DNA of 64,000 nt, from the NCBI GenBank assembly GCA_018398815.1, contig CM031601.1, positions 11,939,711 through 12,003,710 of the forward strand. The letters are read 5' to 3'. Below the pieces are notes generated by a model that worked only from the letters and a program-made list of their open reading frames with translations, made no database searches and was not told the DNA's origin. A program made the position numbers and the translations under genes. Positions 23,711 through 33,500 of the stretch are shown piece by piece. The stretch comes from Conus ventricosus. Taxonomy: Eukaryota; Mollusca; Gastropoda; Neogastropoda; Conidae. Position 1 is the first letter of the stretch. The number at the start of each line of letters is the position of its first letter.

Positions 23711-24059
23711 ATCTCGGTGGAGCGACCTCTGTAATCCCATCTTATAGGGAATTCCTACACCTTCGCAGACGGACGGCAGTCATCCGTGTCTACGGATCTG
23801 CACTGTACAGGCGTGTGTGGGAGTCCACCACACGCGCAAAGCTAAGAAGCAAGTACATGAATTGCGTCCTGCTCTGCAGCCGATCTCTGACGAGGTTCCT
23901 GGCCAGGCCGATCCTGCTACCATTGGGGGATTTCCGTCTTCAGGCCAGGACATGATGTCCAAACGCCTGCGACAACTGGTGGTCTTCCCGCTCAGTCTGC
24001 GCGACACGCCAAGGTGAGCTTCAAGCCCACAAGGGGATCCTCTTTAGGGTTTTCACTCG
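23711..24059 (+). other. Linker between protease and integrase, region 1
   Basis: Matches 28901-29215 in copy 2. It contains ESTTRAK/VHHTRKAKKQVHEL-type frames of no known domain. No RT motif (SPYAS, YxDD, FLGLxxYY) occurs here in either copy. Confidence 0.5.
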
Positions 24060-24500
24060 GGCCAGATCGAAGCGTGGCCAAGCAGCAATCGCCCCAAAGC
24101 TTGAAGAGAATCTGTTTCTCCGGCAGGCCCCTGATTCAGCCCATGGCAGGTCATATGGGCTCAAAGCGGACTCTACGAGCGAGTTAGACAGGATATCTTT
24201 CTTCTGGCCAGGGATGAACTCACAGTTTAGCAGTACAGACCGCCGCAGTTGCGATACCTGCCAACGACAACGCCTAAGTGGGGCGCTTGAAGGCTGTTCC
24301 CCTGGGATAATGCCACTGTTCGGGAGCCATTCAAGCAAGGGTGGGTCGACCGGGTGGGACCCATTAATCAACCATCCAATCGCGGTCACCGCCTACATTC
24401 GGTAGCGGTAGACTATGCGACTCATGCCCAGGAGCTGTGCCCCGCTTAGGACTATCGATACCCCTACTATTGCTGAAGCTCTCCCGGCAGATGTGGGACC
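24060..24500 (+). pseudogene. Integrase N-terminal half, internal region 1
   Basis: An HxxxMAGHMG-like His pair (about 24135-24155), FFWPGM (24199-24216) and CDTCQR (24250-24267) make an HHCC zinc-binding domain. The catalytic core starts with a VDRVGPI-like block (about 24343-24365) and VDYAT, then RTIDTPTIAEAL (24448-24483). The following core motifs (LTDxG, TPYHP) are missing. After about 20 residues the text changes to RNase H. Confidence 0.75.
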
Positions 24501-24519
24501 GCACGTTGAGCGTCCAGGA

Positions 24520-24780
24520 AGAAGCACGGCCGGAAGTTTGTACTGGAGCGATCATCATCCTCTCCAGTGCCTGGACAAGATCCGGCAGGACAGTCAGTCG
24601 TCGACTTCTTTGGGTAAGGCAGTGGAACTGCAGGTTCACTCTTCACCAAATCAAGGGTTTTCCAGCAAAACAGGTTGCTGACTATCTCTGCCAGCTCCGT
24701 AGTCAGCACTTTGGCGAAATCAGTCCAGAGGGACACTTCCCCTCAACAGGTAAATCCCCCTTTTGTCTCTGTATCCGGTA
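24520..24780 (+). pseudogene. RNase H C-terminal part, internal region 1
   Basis: SDHHPLQCLDK (24547-24579) is the conserved TDHxPLxxL block of retroelement RNase H. In shifted frames RRLLWVRQWNCRFTLHQIKG and then KQVADYLCQL (up to about 24690) match its usual end (RWxLxLQ...IKG...VADYLSR). The block is in the same reading frame as RTIDTPTIAEAL of the integrase 21 residues upstream, so the fusion is in one frame. Confidence 0.75.
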
Positions 24781-25059
24781 GTGACAGTTTTTCACTTCAG
24801 TGAATGTTAACGGTATGAATCGCCAATGTTCGGATAGTTTTATTTTCATATGGTTGGAGAGGTTGCTTAGTGTTTGATCAATGTAGTATTATGTATCTCC
24901 CTGTGGAATTCTATCGGAATGTTTGTATTGGATTTGTCGTAACTCTGTCGACACAGAGGGTTTGGGTTCGGTCCCATGTTTGAATTGCACATCGCAAGGT
25001 TCAAAGGAAGCACTGTATCTCAGAGAAACAGATTGCTTTTAGAAGGGGGTTTGCACATT

Positions 25060-26380
25060 TGTCACACCTACGACGATTGACCCCATCTAGGATGGTGGAA
25101 TTGTTCAGTTGTTGTTTGTCGTCGTTATTGTCGTATATCCGTTCCCTAAATGTGGCTTGTGTGTGGTTGCACCTTGGGTAGTTCAGCCGCTCAGGTTAGG
25201 TTACTTTCTCTCTCTCTCTCTCTCTTAATTTCCACATGCCCGTGCAATTCATCCTGCAGGTTCACGGTGGCTGTTATCTTTTTCTTGTACTGGCTGTCCA
25301 TCCGGCTCTCACCTGTCTTTCCACCTGCGCACGTGCAAGGTTCCCTTAGGCTTGAGGTATGCGCACTGTTGACGTACGATGGCATGTTGGCCGCCCCACT
25401 CAGGCAGGTTTTTCTCTTTCACCTCAGCGAAGATGTCTCTGGGAGCGCCTGCTCCGTCCTGTTCTTCACCATTTCGACGAATGTACAGGCGTCCTTCACT
25501 ACCTACAGTCGGCCTGTAGGAGAGAGACATCACTTCATCTTTTCCGCATCTGCGCTGCTGTCCTCTTCAATGACTGACAAGGGCAGAGAGAGTCTTTGAC
25601 CCTCCTCTTTTGGGTCACCCACGTAGCTGAAGCATCAGTGTCGTGGTTTACTTTTTGTTGTGTGTTTTTTTTATGTTAGCCGCTATTCATCTCGTTTGCG
25701 CAATTTGTTTTTGTTTTCAAAATTATAAAAGAATATTGTTTGAGACCCAATGTTTCTTGGTTAATTCATTCTTTTAACCAGGCCAGTCAAAATTATATCC
25801 TTAAAAAGTCTTTCTCCTTTTTATGCATTTGTGATGCGGTAAGTCGGCCGGGATGGAGAGAACCTGGTGATTAGGGTTGGTAATTGCTTGGTTTCTCACT
25901 CGTCTCCGCTTCCTGTCACATTCGCCGGACTCTATTCTTCGCCACCGTCTGTTTGTGTGGTGCAAGGCGAACGAGTTTATTTCGCGAGCGTGCGTACGCA
26001 TGATTAGTCGTTTGGATCCTGGTGGGAAATTTGGTTATTTTGAAAAGTTGCCATCAAAAGGTGGGAATAATGTGCCCCCCAAAAAAATTTTTTTTGAATT
26101 ATTATTATTTGCAAATGTGGTGGCAGATGTAAAGCATGGTTGCGTTTATGAGTTCTATTTCCTAAAAAGGAAATGTTTAAACGTGAGTGAGAGAAGGATG
26201 AAGAACATACATATTTGTTTATAGCCTGTTAATTTAATGCAGTCTCTTACACTGCTTCGTATGAGAAGACTTTAACGAACATTCCTGATTTGGTTGGTTT
26301 GTCCGCTTATGCTCAGTCTGTGTTTAGCATGAATGTTGTGTGTATTTAGTAACCTCCCCTCGCCATTCATGCGTGACCCA
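25060..26380 (+). repeat. LTR 2 of the tandem array (shared)
   Basis: Begins TGTCACACCTACGACG directly after a purine tract AGAAGGGGGTTTG and ends GCGTGACCCA before the next primer-binding site. It serves as 3' LTR of internal region 1 and 5' LTR of region 2. Confidence 0.85.
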
Positions 26381-26384
26381 TTTG

Positions 26385-26402
26385 TGGGGCTCGTCCCGGG
26401 AT
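26385..26402 (+). other. Primer-binding site of internal region 2
   Basis: TGGGGCTCGTCCCGGGAT is the tRNA-Pro-type site with one G missing and one C added compared with 21297-21314. Confidence 0.75.
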
Positions 26403-27078
26403 GTGAAGGGCTCCTGAAGTCTCTCTCATTTCGCGGAGTACCGTTTCAGTTCTTCGGTTTAGTATAGTGTTTACGTCAGATTTGTCGTGTTGTTCCGTGG
26501 GTGGTTGGCTGGGTGACTCCTAGCGTGAAGGATCTTGTGGCCTGAAGGCGCATCCGTGTGACCGGGAGACCGAGGTGAGACCAGGGGGAGTCGCCCGCAA
26601 CCAGACCTCCTACCGCCGGGGTGCCTCACGCAGATTCGGCCGTAAGTCTTTCCTTTCTTTTTGCCGCTCAGTCTTCCATTCCTGTTTTGTAGTTAGCCAT
26701 TTTTTTTTTTTTACCGGGTGATTTTTGGGAGTATAGGTGGGTGTATCGGGGGTTAGTGTAAACTTTTTCCTCTCTCCGGTTTCCCCGTCTGCCAGTTTTT
26801 TTTTTTGTTTTTTTTCCGGCCAGCCCCACCGCACTGTTGCTGGTGCTTTGGAGCGCGGTGTTGCCAGAGTGGGGGCAGCCGGACATAGTTTTTTTTTTTT
26901 TTTTTTTTCGGTGAGCCCACCGCACTGTTGCTCGTGCTGTGGTTTTGGTGTTGCCAGAGTGGGAGCAGCCGGAACTTGTCCCCCCCCCACACACACATAT
27001 ACACACACCCCTAAAATATCTGTTTTTTCAAGTGGAATTGTCTTTCCCCTGTATTGAGAACCGTAGGATATTGTTGTC
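26403..27078 (+). other. Untranslated leader of internal region 2
   Basis: Carries the same repeated T-run plus CCAGCCCCACCGCACTGTTG blocks as region 1 (26790-26860 and 26890-26975). No coding sequence is seen. Confidence 0.6.
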
Positions 27079-28565
27079 ATGGCAACGTCCGGCGCTGGTG
27101 GTATGGCGACGCGTGCGTCAAAGAAGAAGGGTTTTCAAAATGTAGTCCCTACTATTAGTACCAAGGGACTTCGACACAGTGACTTCTACTTATTCCCGTG
27201 CTGTAACCGATAGTCCAGCGAGTACTTTCACTTCTTCTTCGCTAGGGGATTTTCCTGCTGAGACCCCGACTGCACTGTTTCCGCTCGGGAAGCGTCAGAG
27301 TATAAGCGAAGCAACTGTGGGCTTCTGGTTGAGTCGAGAAATCAAAGCCCGCTCTTCTCCATGCTTCCCCTCGTAAGAGTATATGCCCGGGGGACTTTTT
27401 CCTCATGGGAAGGTCGAGACCCAAGGGAACGGGTCAGACGGTCATCCTCCCGTGTTTCGGGAGTTGGTGGAACCCCGCCCGGGAAGGACTTCAACCTGCC
27501 ATCCCTGATATTTCTAGACGGCAGCGTAGGGAGAGGCTGGCTAGGGCAGACACGCTGCGAAGGGAAGAGGCTGAGCGCACGTAGGGAGAGCTAGATAGGA
27601 ATGGAGGGCTCCTGCGCAGAGAGCGAACTGACAGACAAGGAAATGCTGCGTAGGAAGAGCTATGCTGCGCAGAGAGGAAGCTGCCAGAAGGAGGGCCCTT
27701 CGTAAGGAGAGGCTGCCAGAACAGGAAAGCCCTCCGTCGGGAAGAGCCTAGATAGGAATGGAAGCTCTGCGGGGGAAAGCGGCAACCTCTGCGTAGGAAG
27801 GAGATGGAACAACTGTCTTTCGCGGACACTCCCCGCATCTGTAGGTCAGGGGTTAATCCACAGGCCAGGTGCTAGAGTTAGAGGCCCAAATTAAAGCTTC
27901 CAGAGTTCACACCAGTGGAGGACATTGATCTGTTCTTAGAGAGCATTTTTGTCAAAGTTGCTAGTTCATAAAAACCATTTGTCTGAGGGCACAAAACCAA
28001 GCACCTTTTTTTTCTGAATGATCGGTGCTGCAAGGAGTGTGTGCTCACTCTCAATCGGAAGGCGCTCTTAATGCAGACATGCATGGGCTGCTGCGTAAGC
28101 GTTTCCATTGCCTGCCACCTTACTCCAGAGACGGAACAGGAGAATTCAGTCCATGAAGAAGACTAACGTCGAGACCTTTCGTGCATTTGGAATAGGCTAG
28201 CGCAAACGCAAGGGGACTGGGCGTCCGTTGGCTAAGCGTAGGCGCGGAGGAATCCTGATTCTCAGTGAACAGCTCACCAATACTGTGTCCCCAGATTTGG
28301 GATCCGTATCGGCAGACAGACCTCAGTATTTCGGCGGCTGCGATTCATACCGCTGAGGTGTTTTGCTGAAGCTCGCCGAAGCTTCTGGGCAACGCCCAGA
28401 TACGGGACAGGAAGCCCTCCAAAGGATTTTATGCGCAAATAAGGCGCCGACGACTGCTAGCGGTCGAAACAAGGCAGGCAGTTTCATCGGGGAACCTCCA
28501 GCACCCCGACTGTGTGTACTTTGTGGTCGACCGGCCTCATTTAGAAGGATGGTCCTAAAGCCCGG
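27079..28565 (+). pseudogene. gag of internal region 2
   Basis: Opens with ATG at 27079 and reads MATSGAGGMATRASKKKG, a plausible gag start that is damaged in copy 1. The Arg/Glu-rich coiled-coil block is at 27520-27810. A CCHC-like knuckle RLCVLCGRP is read near 28500-28535. Indels break the frame about every 100-200 bases. Confidence 0.65.
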
Positions 28566-28689
28566 TAGTCCTGGGGCTAGTCCTTCCCATCCGCGGCCTC
28601 GTGCCGTCGGCTAACGTGGGGTCCATCCCAGCTTCTAGGTGGTACAGAGTGCCCTCGGTGTTTCCTTTCTGTTGTTGGTTCTTCCTTGT

Positions 28690-28910
28690 CGACACCATGC
28701 AGGGATTCGGGAGCATCAACGATCTTTGTGGATAAGGATTTGTTTCATTCTCCTGAAGACCCGCGGGGGCGTCTTGTTATGATGTGTGCGGTTGGAGCTT
28801 GTTTTCCCTCCACCCGTCCTTCTCTGTACTCATGTCTAATCTCCACCCCCCTACATCTGTGGGCGAAGTATGGGCCTCGCGGTGGCGCGACCTCTGTATT
28901 CCCTGCTTAA
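28690..28910 (+). pseudogene. Retropepsin-like protease of internal region 2
   Basis: DSGASTIFVDKDLF (28704-28745) carries the D-S-G-A active-site motif of retroviral-type proteases. The enzyme would cleave Gag and Pol. The frame is open to about 28910, but the second conserved half (ILG-type) is not recognisable. Confidence 0.7.
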
Positions 28911-29214
28911 AGGGAATACAATCACCTTCGCAGACGACGCAGTCAGTCCGGGTCGGACGGGTCTGCGCCTACAGGCGTGGGTGGATCACCACACGCGCCA
29001 AAGCAAGAAGCAGGAACAGAATTGCGTCCCGTTCTGCCAGCCGATCTCTACGAGGTCTGGCCAGGGGCCGACCTCTACCATGATCCGGCTCCAGGCCAGG
29101 GACTTGGAGGTCCAACGCCTGGGACAACCTGGGGGTCGTCCCGCTCAGTCTGCCCGACACGCCAAGGTGGAGCTTCAAGCTCCACAAGGGATCCTCTTTC
29201 GAGGGTTTTCCACT

Positions 29215-29690
29215 CGGCAGATCGTGTAGGCCAAGCAGCGTAGTCGTCCCCCGCAAAGCTTGAGAGAATCTGTCTCCGGCGAGAGCCCCTGATCACCCAT
29301 GGCAGGTCATATGGCTCAAGCAGCGGAACTCTCGGCGAGTTAGACAGGATTGCTTCTGGCCAGGGATGAAACTCAACAGGGTAGGCTAGTACGGCCGCAG
29401 TTGCCGATTACCTGCCAACGGACAACGCCTAAGGGCGTTGAGGCGTGTTCCCCTGATCAGTGCCACGGGGTTGGGAAGCCATTCAGCAAGGGTTTGGGGA
29501 GGTCGACCTGGGGGGACCCATTAACTTCACCATCCAATTCGCGGTCACCGCTACAGTTCGGTAGCGGTAGCCTATGCGACGCAGATGCCCAGAGGCCTCC
29601 CCGCTTAGGACTATCGATACCCCCTACTATTGCGGAAGCTCGCCGGCAGATTTGGACGCGCCCTGGCGAGCCCAGAAAAGCACGGCCGGA
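29215..29690 (+). pseudogene. Integrase N-terminal half, internal region 2
   Basis: Parallel to 24060-24500. MAGHM is at about 29298, CQRTTPKG at about 29414-29437, VDLGGPIN at about 29502-29527, and PLRTIDTP at about 29604-29627 with PTIAEA in a shifted frame. The core ends at the same point as in copy 1. Confidence 0.7.
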
Positions 29691-29910
29691 AGTATGTACC
29701 GAGAAGCGATCATCAACCGCGCCAGTGCCTGGACCAGTCCGGCAGTCCAGTCGGCGATCGTGGTTAGGCAGTGGAACGGGCAGTTCACTTTTCGGCCATA
29801 TCAAGGGGCCAGCATACGGATGCGGACTATCTCACCGGACCATCCGGAGCAGCACATTGGAAAATCCAACAGTGGGACACTGTCCCCTCAACCAGGGTTA
29901 AGCCCTTTGG
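29691..29910 (+). pseudogene. RNase H C-terminal part, internal region 2
   Basis: Nucleotide parallel of 24535-24750. ACGGCCGGAAGT and GCGATCATCA followed by CCAGTGCCTGGACCAG correspond to the SDHHPLQCLD stretch of copy 1. RQWNGQFTFRPYQG matches RQWNCRFTLHQIKG. The same fusion point in both copies shows that it predates their separation. Confidence 0.65.
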
Positions 29911-30208
29911 TCCAGCTGGTCAGGTGTAGTGAACAGTGTTCACTTCAGTGATGTGAACGGTAGTGAAGTCGGCCAATGTTCGAGTGTTATTTTCATTGGG
30001 TTGGGGGAAGTTGTGCGTAGGTGTGTGTGATAAAGGTAGTATATGTTTCTTCCCTGTGGAATTCGATCTGGAATGTTTGTATTGGATGGTCCCGTACGCG
30101 GTCGGCACAGAGGGGGTGGTGCGGTCCCATCTGGTGGAATTTGCACAAACGTCAAGGGGCAAAGGAGCACTGTATCTCCAGAGAAACAGAGCTTTTAGAA
30201 GGGGGGTT

Positions 30209-30384
30209 TGTCACGAGTTTGTCACGCGGCCTACGACGTTTACCCATCCTGCTTCGTAGGAGAAGACTGTAACGACATTTCCGGAGTTTGGTTGGTTATG
30301 CCGCGTGAATCTCAGGCTGTGTTGAGCTGATGTGGGGGTGGTTATTTAGTAGACCTCCCGTCCCCTCGCCCACATGCGAGTGGC
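30209..30384 (+). repeat. LTR 3 of the array, internally deleted
   Basis: Starts after the purine tract GAAGGGGGGTTTG with TGTCACGAG. A partial duplicate, TGTCACGCGGCCTACGACG, follows. It jumps from the first 25 or so bases of the LTR (ending ACCCATC) straight to its last 130 (CTGCTTCGTAGGAGAAGAC onward), so about 1.1 kb is missing. It ends close to CATGCGAGTG. Confidence 0.75.
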
Positions 30385-30404
30385 TGTTAAGGGTTAACAG
30401 CATG

Positions 30405-31197
30405 TGTCAGACAGTAAACTGACTGCGGGTTCCAGTGGCCCGTCTTCTACTGTCCTCCCAGTACCGTGTCCGTCCTCCCGGGGACTTCACCGGAGCACAA
30501 GCACTGGTTGGGGCCACGCACTGGTTGGGACTGCCCACTGGTTGGTAACTCACGCTGGTGGGAACCGCGCACTGTTATGGTAACGCGCACATGTTGGGGC
30601 CACGCACTGGTGGGGACACGCACTGTTGAGGCCACGTACTGTGGAAGACGCGCCGTGGACTTGGCTGGAACGTCCTGATCACCCGTCTGGACCTCCGGCG
30701 CGACCGGCGCCCCTTCGCCCCGGGACGGAGCGCTCTCATCATCCACCGTCCTGTTTGTGCGTGTCAAGGGATGTCGGCCTTGCAACAACTTCTCTTCCAG
30801 AAACCGCACCGTTTTGGGGCACCCAGTGCGACAGGGTGTTCCCAGTAGACTTAGAAGAGGGCAGAGGGGTGAGGCAACGTGGCAGGACAGGGAGGGAAAG
30901 GGATGGTCTGGAATTATTTATTCTGATTATGATTGTGTACCATGAATGGATGCTGATTGGGGATTGGTGCATGGTTGTGCGTGTTTTGCGAATGCTTGAT
31001 TGTGATTGTGCAATGGTGTGTGCGTTGAAATCTTTTAGTTGTTGATTGCGTTGTGTTTGATGTGAATAAAATTGGGGTGATGTATCGGTAATCCTTCTGT
31101 GTGAGGTCTCTTGCGAAAGGCGTGGTAGGTGTCAGTCCCTCTCCTTCGCTCCCATCTAACCGATCCTGCAGGCTGACCTCCAGGGGTCGGTCTGACA
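30405..31197 (+). repeat. Probable solo LTR of another family
   Basis: Begins TGTCAGAC and ends GTCTGACA, a perfect 8-base inverted terminal repeat with TG..CA ends. Flanks are CATG on the left and CAATG on the right, which fits a 4-5 base target duplication with one difference. AATAAA at 31063-31068 could be its polyadenylation signal. A CACTGGTTGGG-type motif is repeated about eight times between 30500 and 30640. No second copy or coding region adjoins it. Confidence 0.6.
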
Positions 31198-31319
31198 CAA
31201 TGTACTTGAATTTATCTGAAACATTTACACTAAGTCAGTTTTATGTGGCTGTTTAAACATCTCAAAAAAGGAAGTAAATCAGTTTCTGTCATGCACTGGG
31301 CAGTTGACATTGAGTTTGA

Positions 31320-32540
31320 ACAGAGGAGAGAGAGAGAGGAGAGAAAGAGAGAGAGCGAAGCGAGAGAGAGAAGGGGGTGGGGGAGAGAGAGAGCGAGAAG
31401 TGTGTTTGCGTGTGTGTTGCGTGTGTGTGCGTGTGGTGTGCGTGTGTGTTGCGTGTGTGTGTGTGTGAGGAGTGTGTGTGTGTGTGGGGGCGTGCCGATG
31501 GTGCGTGCGTGTGCGTGCGGTGCGTGTGCGTGCGTGTGTGTTGCGTGTGCGTGCGTGTGCGTGCCGTGGGTGTGCGTGTGTGTGCGTGGGTGTGCGTGTG
31601 TGTGCGTGTGTGTGCGGTGTGTGTGTGTGTGCGTGGCGAGCGGCAGTTGGATCATAAATGCTAAGGGTAGGGAGAAGGGAGAGAGGAGGTAGCAGGTACG
31701 ATGGCGAGGTAGGTTTACGACAGACATAGCATCTCAACTTACCACGGCGTGCGCTCAACCACACTTCCCTCTATGAAATGGAGGTCACTGTCCCCTGTGG
31801 TCATGGACGTTTGTCTTTTAAAATCGTTGTGTTGGTGGCGCGCGGAGTATTTTTTTCTTTGGAGAGCGCACACGCGAGTATGGGCAGGAGCAGGGGCAGT
31901 GAGAGTAGGGAAGGGGTAGGGGGTTTTTTTAAAACCGAAATCAACACGGTGTGTGTTTGTGGGGGTGTGTGTGGTGTTGTGTGTGTGTTGTGTTGTGTGT
32001 GTGAGTGTTGGCAGGATGTGTTTGTGTTGTGTAAACATATGTGTGTGTATGCATGCAGGTATGCTATGTAGGTATGTGTGTGTGGGGTGTTGGTGTGTGT
32101 GTGTGTGTGTGTGGGGGTGGTTGTGTGTGTGTGGGTGTGTCTGGTTGGGGGGGGGGGTTGTGTGTGGTCTGTGTGTGTTGTGTGGTGAACTGAGTGAAGT
32201 CTGTGTGTGTATAGGTGTGAGTGTGTGTGCGAGTGCGTGTGTGTGTGTGTGTGTGTGTGAGTGTGTTGGGGTGTGTGTGCGTGCCGTGCGTGCGTGCGTG
32301 TGTGTGGTTGGGTGTGTTGTGTGTGTGTGTGGTGTGTCAGTGTGTGTGTGTGTGTGTGGTGAGTGGTCTGTGAAGTGTGCGTGTGTGAGTGTGTGTGTGT
32401 GAGAGTGTTGTGTGTGTCTGTGGTGTAGTGTGTGCGTGTGTCGTGTGGTGTGTGTGTGTGTGAGCATGTGTGCGTGTGTGTGTGGTGAGTGTGAGTGGGA
32501 GTTGTGTGGTGTTGTAGTGTGTGTGTGTGCGAGCGCGTCA
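31320..32540. repeat. GA and GT/GC microsatellite complex
   Basis: GA runs (31322-31400) pass into GTGTGCGTGC repeats (31400-31640). After about 300 bases of unique sequence GT repeats resume (31945-32540). Cys/Val-rich and His/Thr-rich frames on the two strands are repeat artefacts. Confidence 0.95.
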
Positions 32541-32609
32541 CAGGGTCTGTGTGCGTGGCATTGTAGTCTAAGCTTTACCCATCGTAGATTTTAACCTACA
32601 AATTTATAT

Positions 32610-32669
32610 GCACATTCCTGAACACACACACACACACGCTCGCTCACACCACACGACACACACACACGA

Positions 32670-32707
<38 letters not shown>

Positions 32708-32726
32708 ACACACACACCCACACACC

Positions 32727-32764
<38 letters not shown>

Positions 32765-32953
32765 CACACACACAACGCACGCGCGCACGGCACGCACGCC
32801 CGCACGCACGCACGCACGCACACACACGGACCCATGGCTTCTTCTTGCCACACCGCGTGTCTGGGGGTAAAATTGGGGAAGAAGTTTAGTGCGGCTCATA
32901 TTCCCTCACGTTAAGTAGTACCTCTGAGACTGGCCGAGAGAGAGAAGAGAGCG

Positions 32954-32985
<32 letters not shown>

Positions 32986-33500
32986 AAAGAGAGAGAGAGA
33001 GAAGAGAGCGAGAGAGAGAGACAGACAGACCGACAGACAGACAGACAGACAATACAACAGACAGAATTTAGTGCCAGACATTATTTGTGACATGCGAAGC
33101 CAAGCTGTCGGGAGACAGAGAGAGAGGAGAGGAGAGAGGGAAGCGAGAGAGAGAGAGAGAGAGACGAGGGGAGCAGAGAGAGAGAGAGAAGAGGCGAGAG
33201 AGAGAGAGAGAGAGAGAGCGAGAAAGAGAGAGACAGAGACAGAGCCCGGACAGAAACAGAGAACCGAGCGAGAGAGGACGGGGTTGGAGTCGAGAGAGAG
33301 AGGCGCCGCGGTCGCAGCGAGCGCAGCACGTTAAGCGAGAGAGAGAGAGAGAGAGAAGAGAACGAGAGAGACGGCGAGGAGCGGGAGAGATTCGAACACG
33401 CAGAGAGGCAGAGAGAGCAGACGAGAGCAGCGCCGAGAGAGCGCGAGAGAGAGGACGCGCGCGAGAGCAACGCAGAGCGCGAGAGAGAGATAGCAGCGGA
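32610..33500. repeat. AC microsatellite then GA-rich block
   Basis: ACACAC/ACGC repeats (32615-32830) are followed by GAGAGA runs (32935-33500) with ACAG tetramers near 33020-33050. Arg/Glu-rich frames across the block come from GAGAGA/GCGAGA and carry no domain. Confidence 0.95.

Larger units (their letters stand above)
19998..30384 (+). mobile_element. Tandem array LTR-int-LTR-int-LTR of a gypsy-like element
   Basis: Three related LTRs (19998-21291, 25060-26380, 30209-30384) separate two related internal regions of about 3.8 kb. Each internal region reads gag with CCHC knuckle, retropepsin-like protease, N-terminal half of integrase, then C-terminal part of RNase H. The segment that should hold the rest of integrase, all of RT and the start of RNase H is absent from both. 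The LTRs begin TGTCACG-like and end CGTGACA-like. The primer-binding site is tRNA-Pro type. Such an element depends on a full-length relative. Sharing a central LTR suggests unequal recombination between copies, or an assembly join. Confidence 0.85.

Noticed and set aside
24060..24780. Ty1/copia assignment of the array because integrase precedes RNase H
   Set aside because: The motif wording (MAGHMG, CDTCQR, DHHPLQCLDK) and the tRNA-Pro site fit Ty3/gypsy, and the first element shows gypsy-type RT with the same order.
31230..33093. His/Thr-rich and Cys/Val-rich frames of up to about 245 codons
   Set aside because: They come directly from AC/GT and GA microsatellites and exist in several frames at once.
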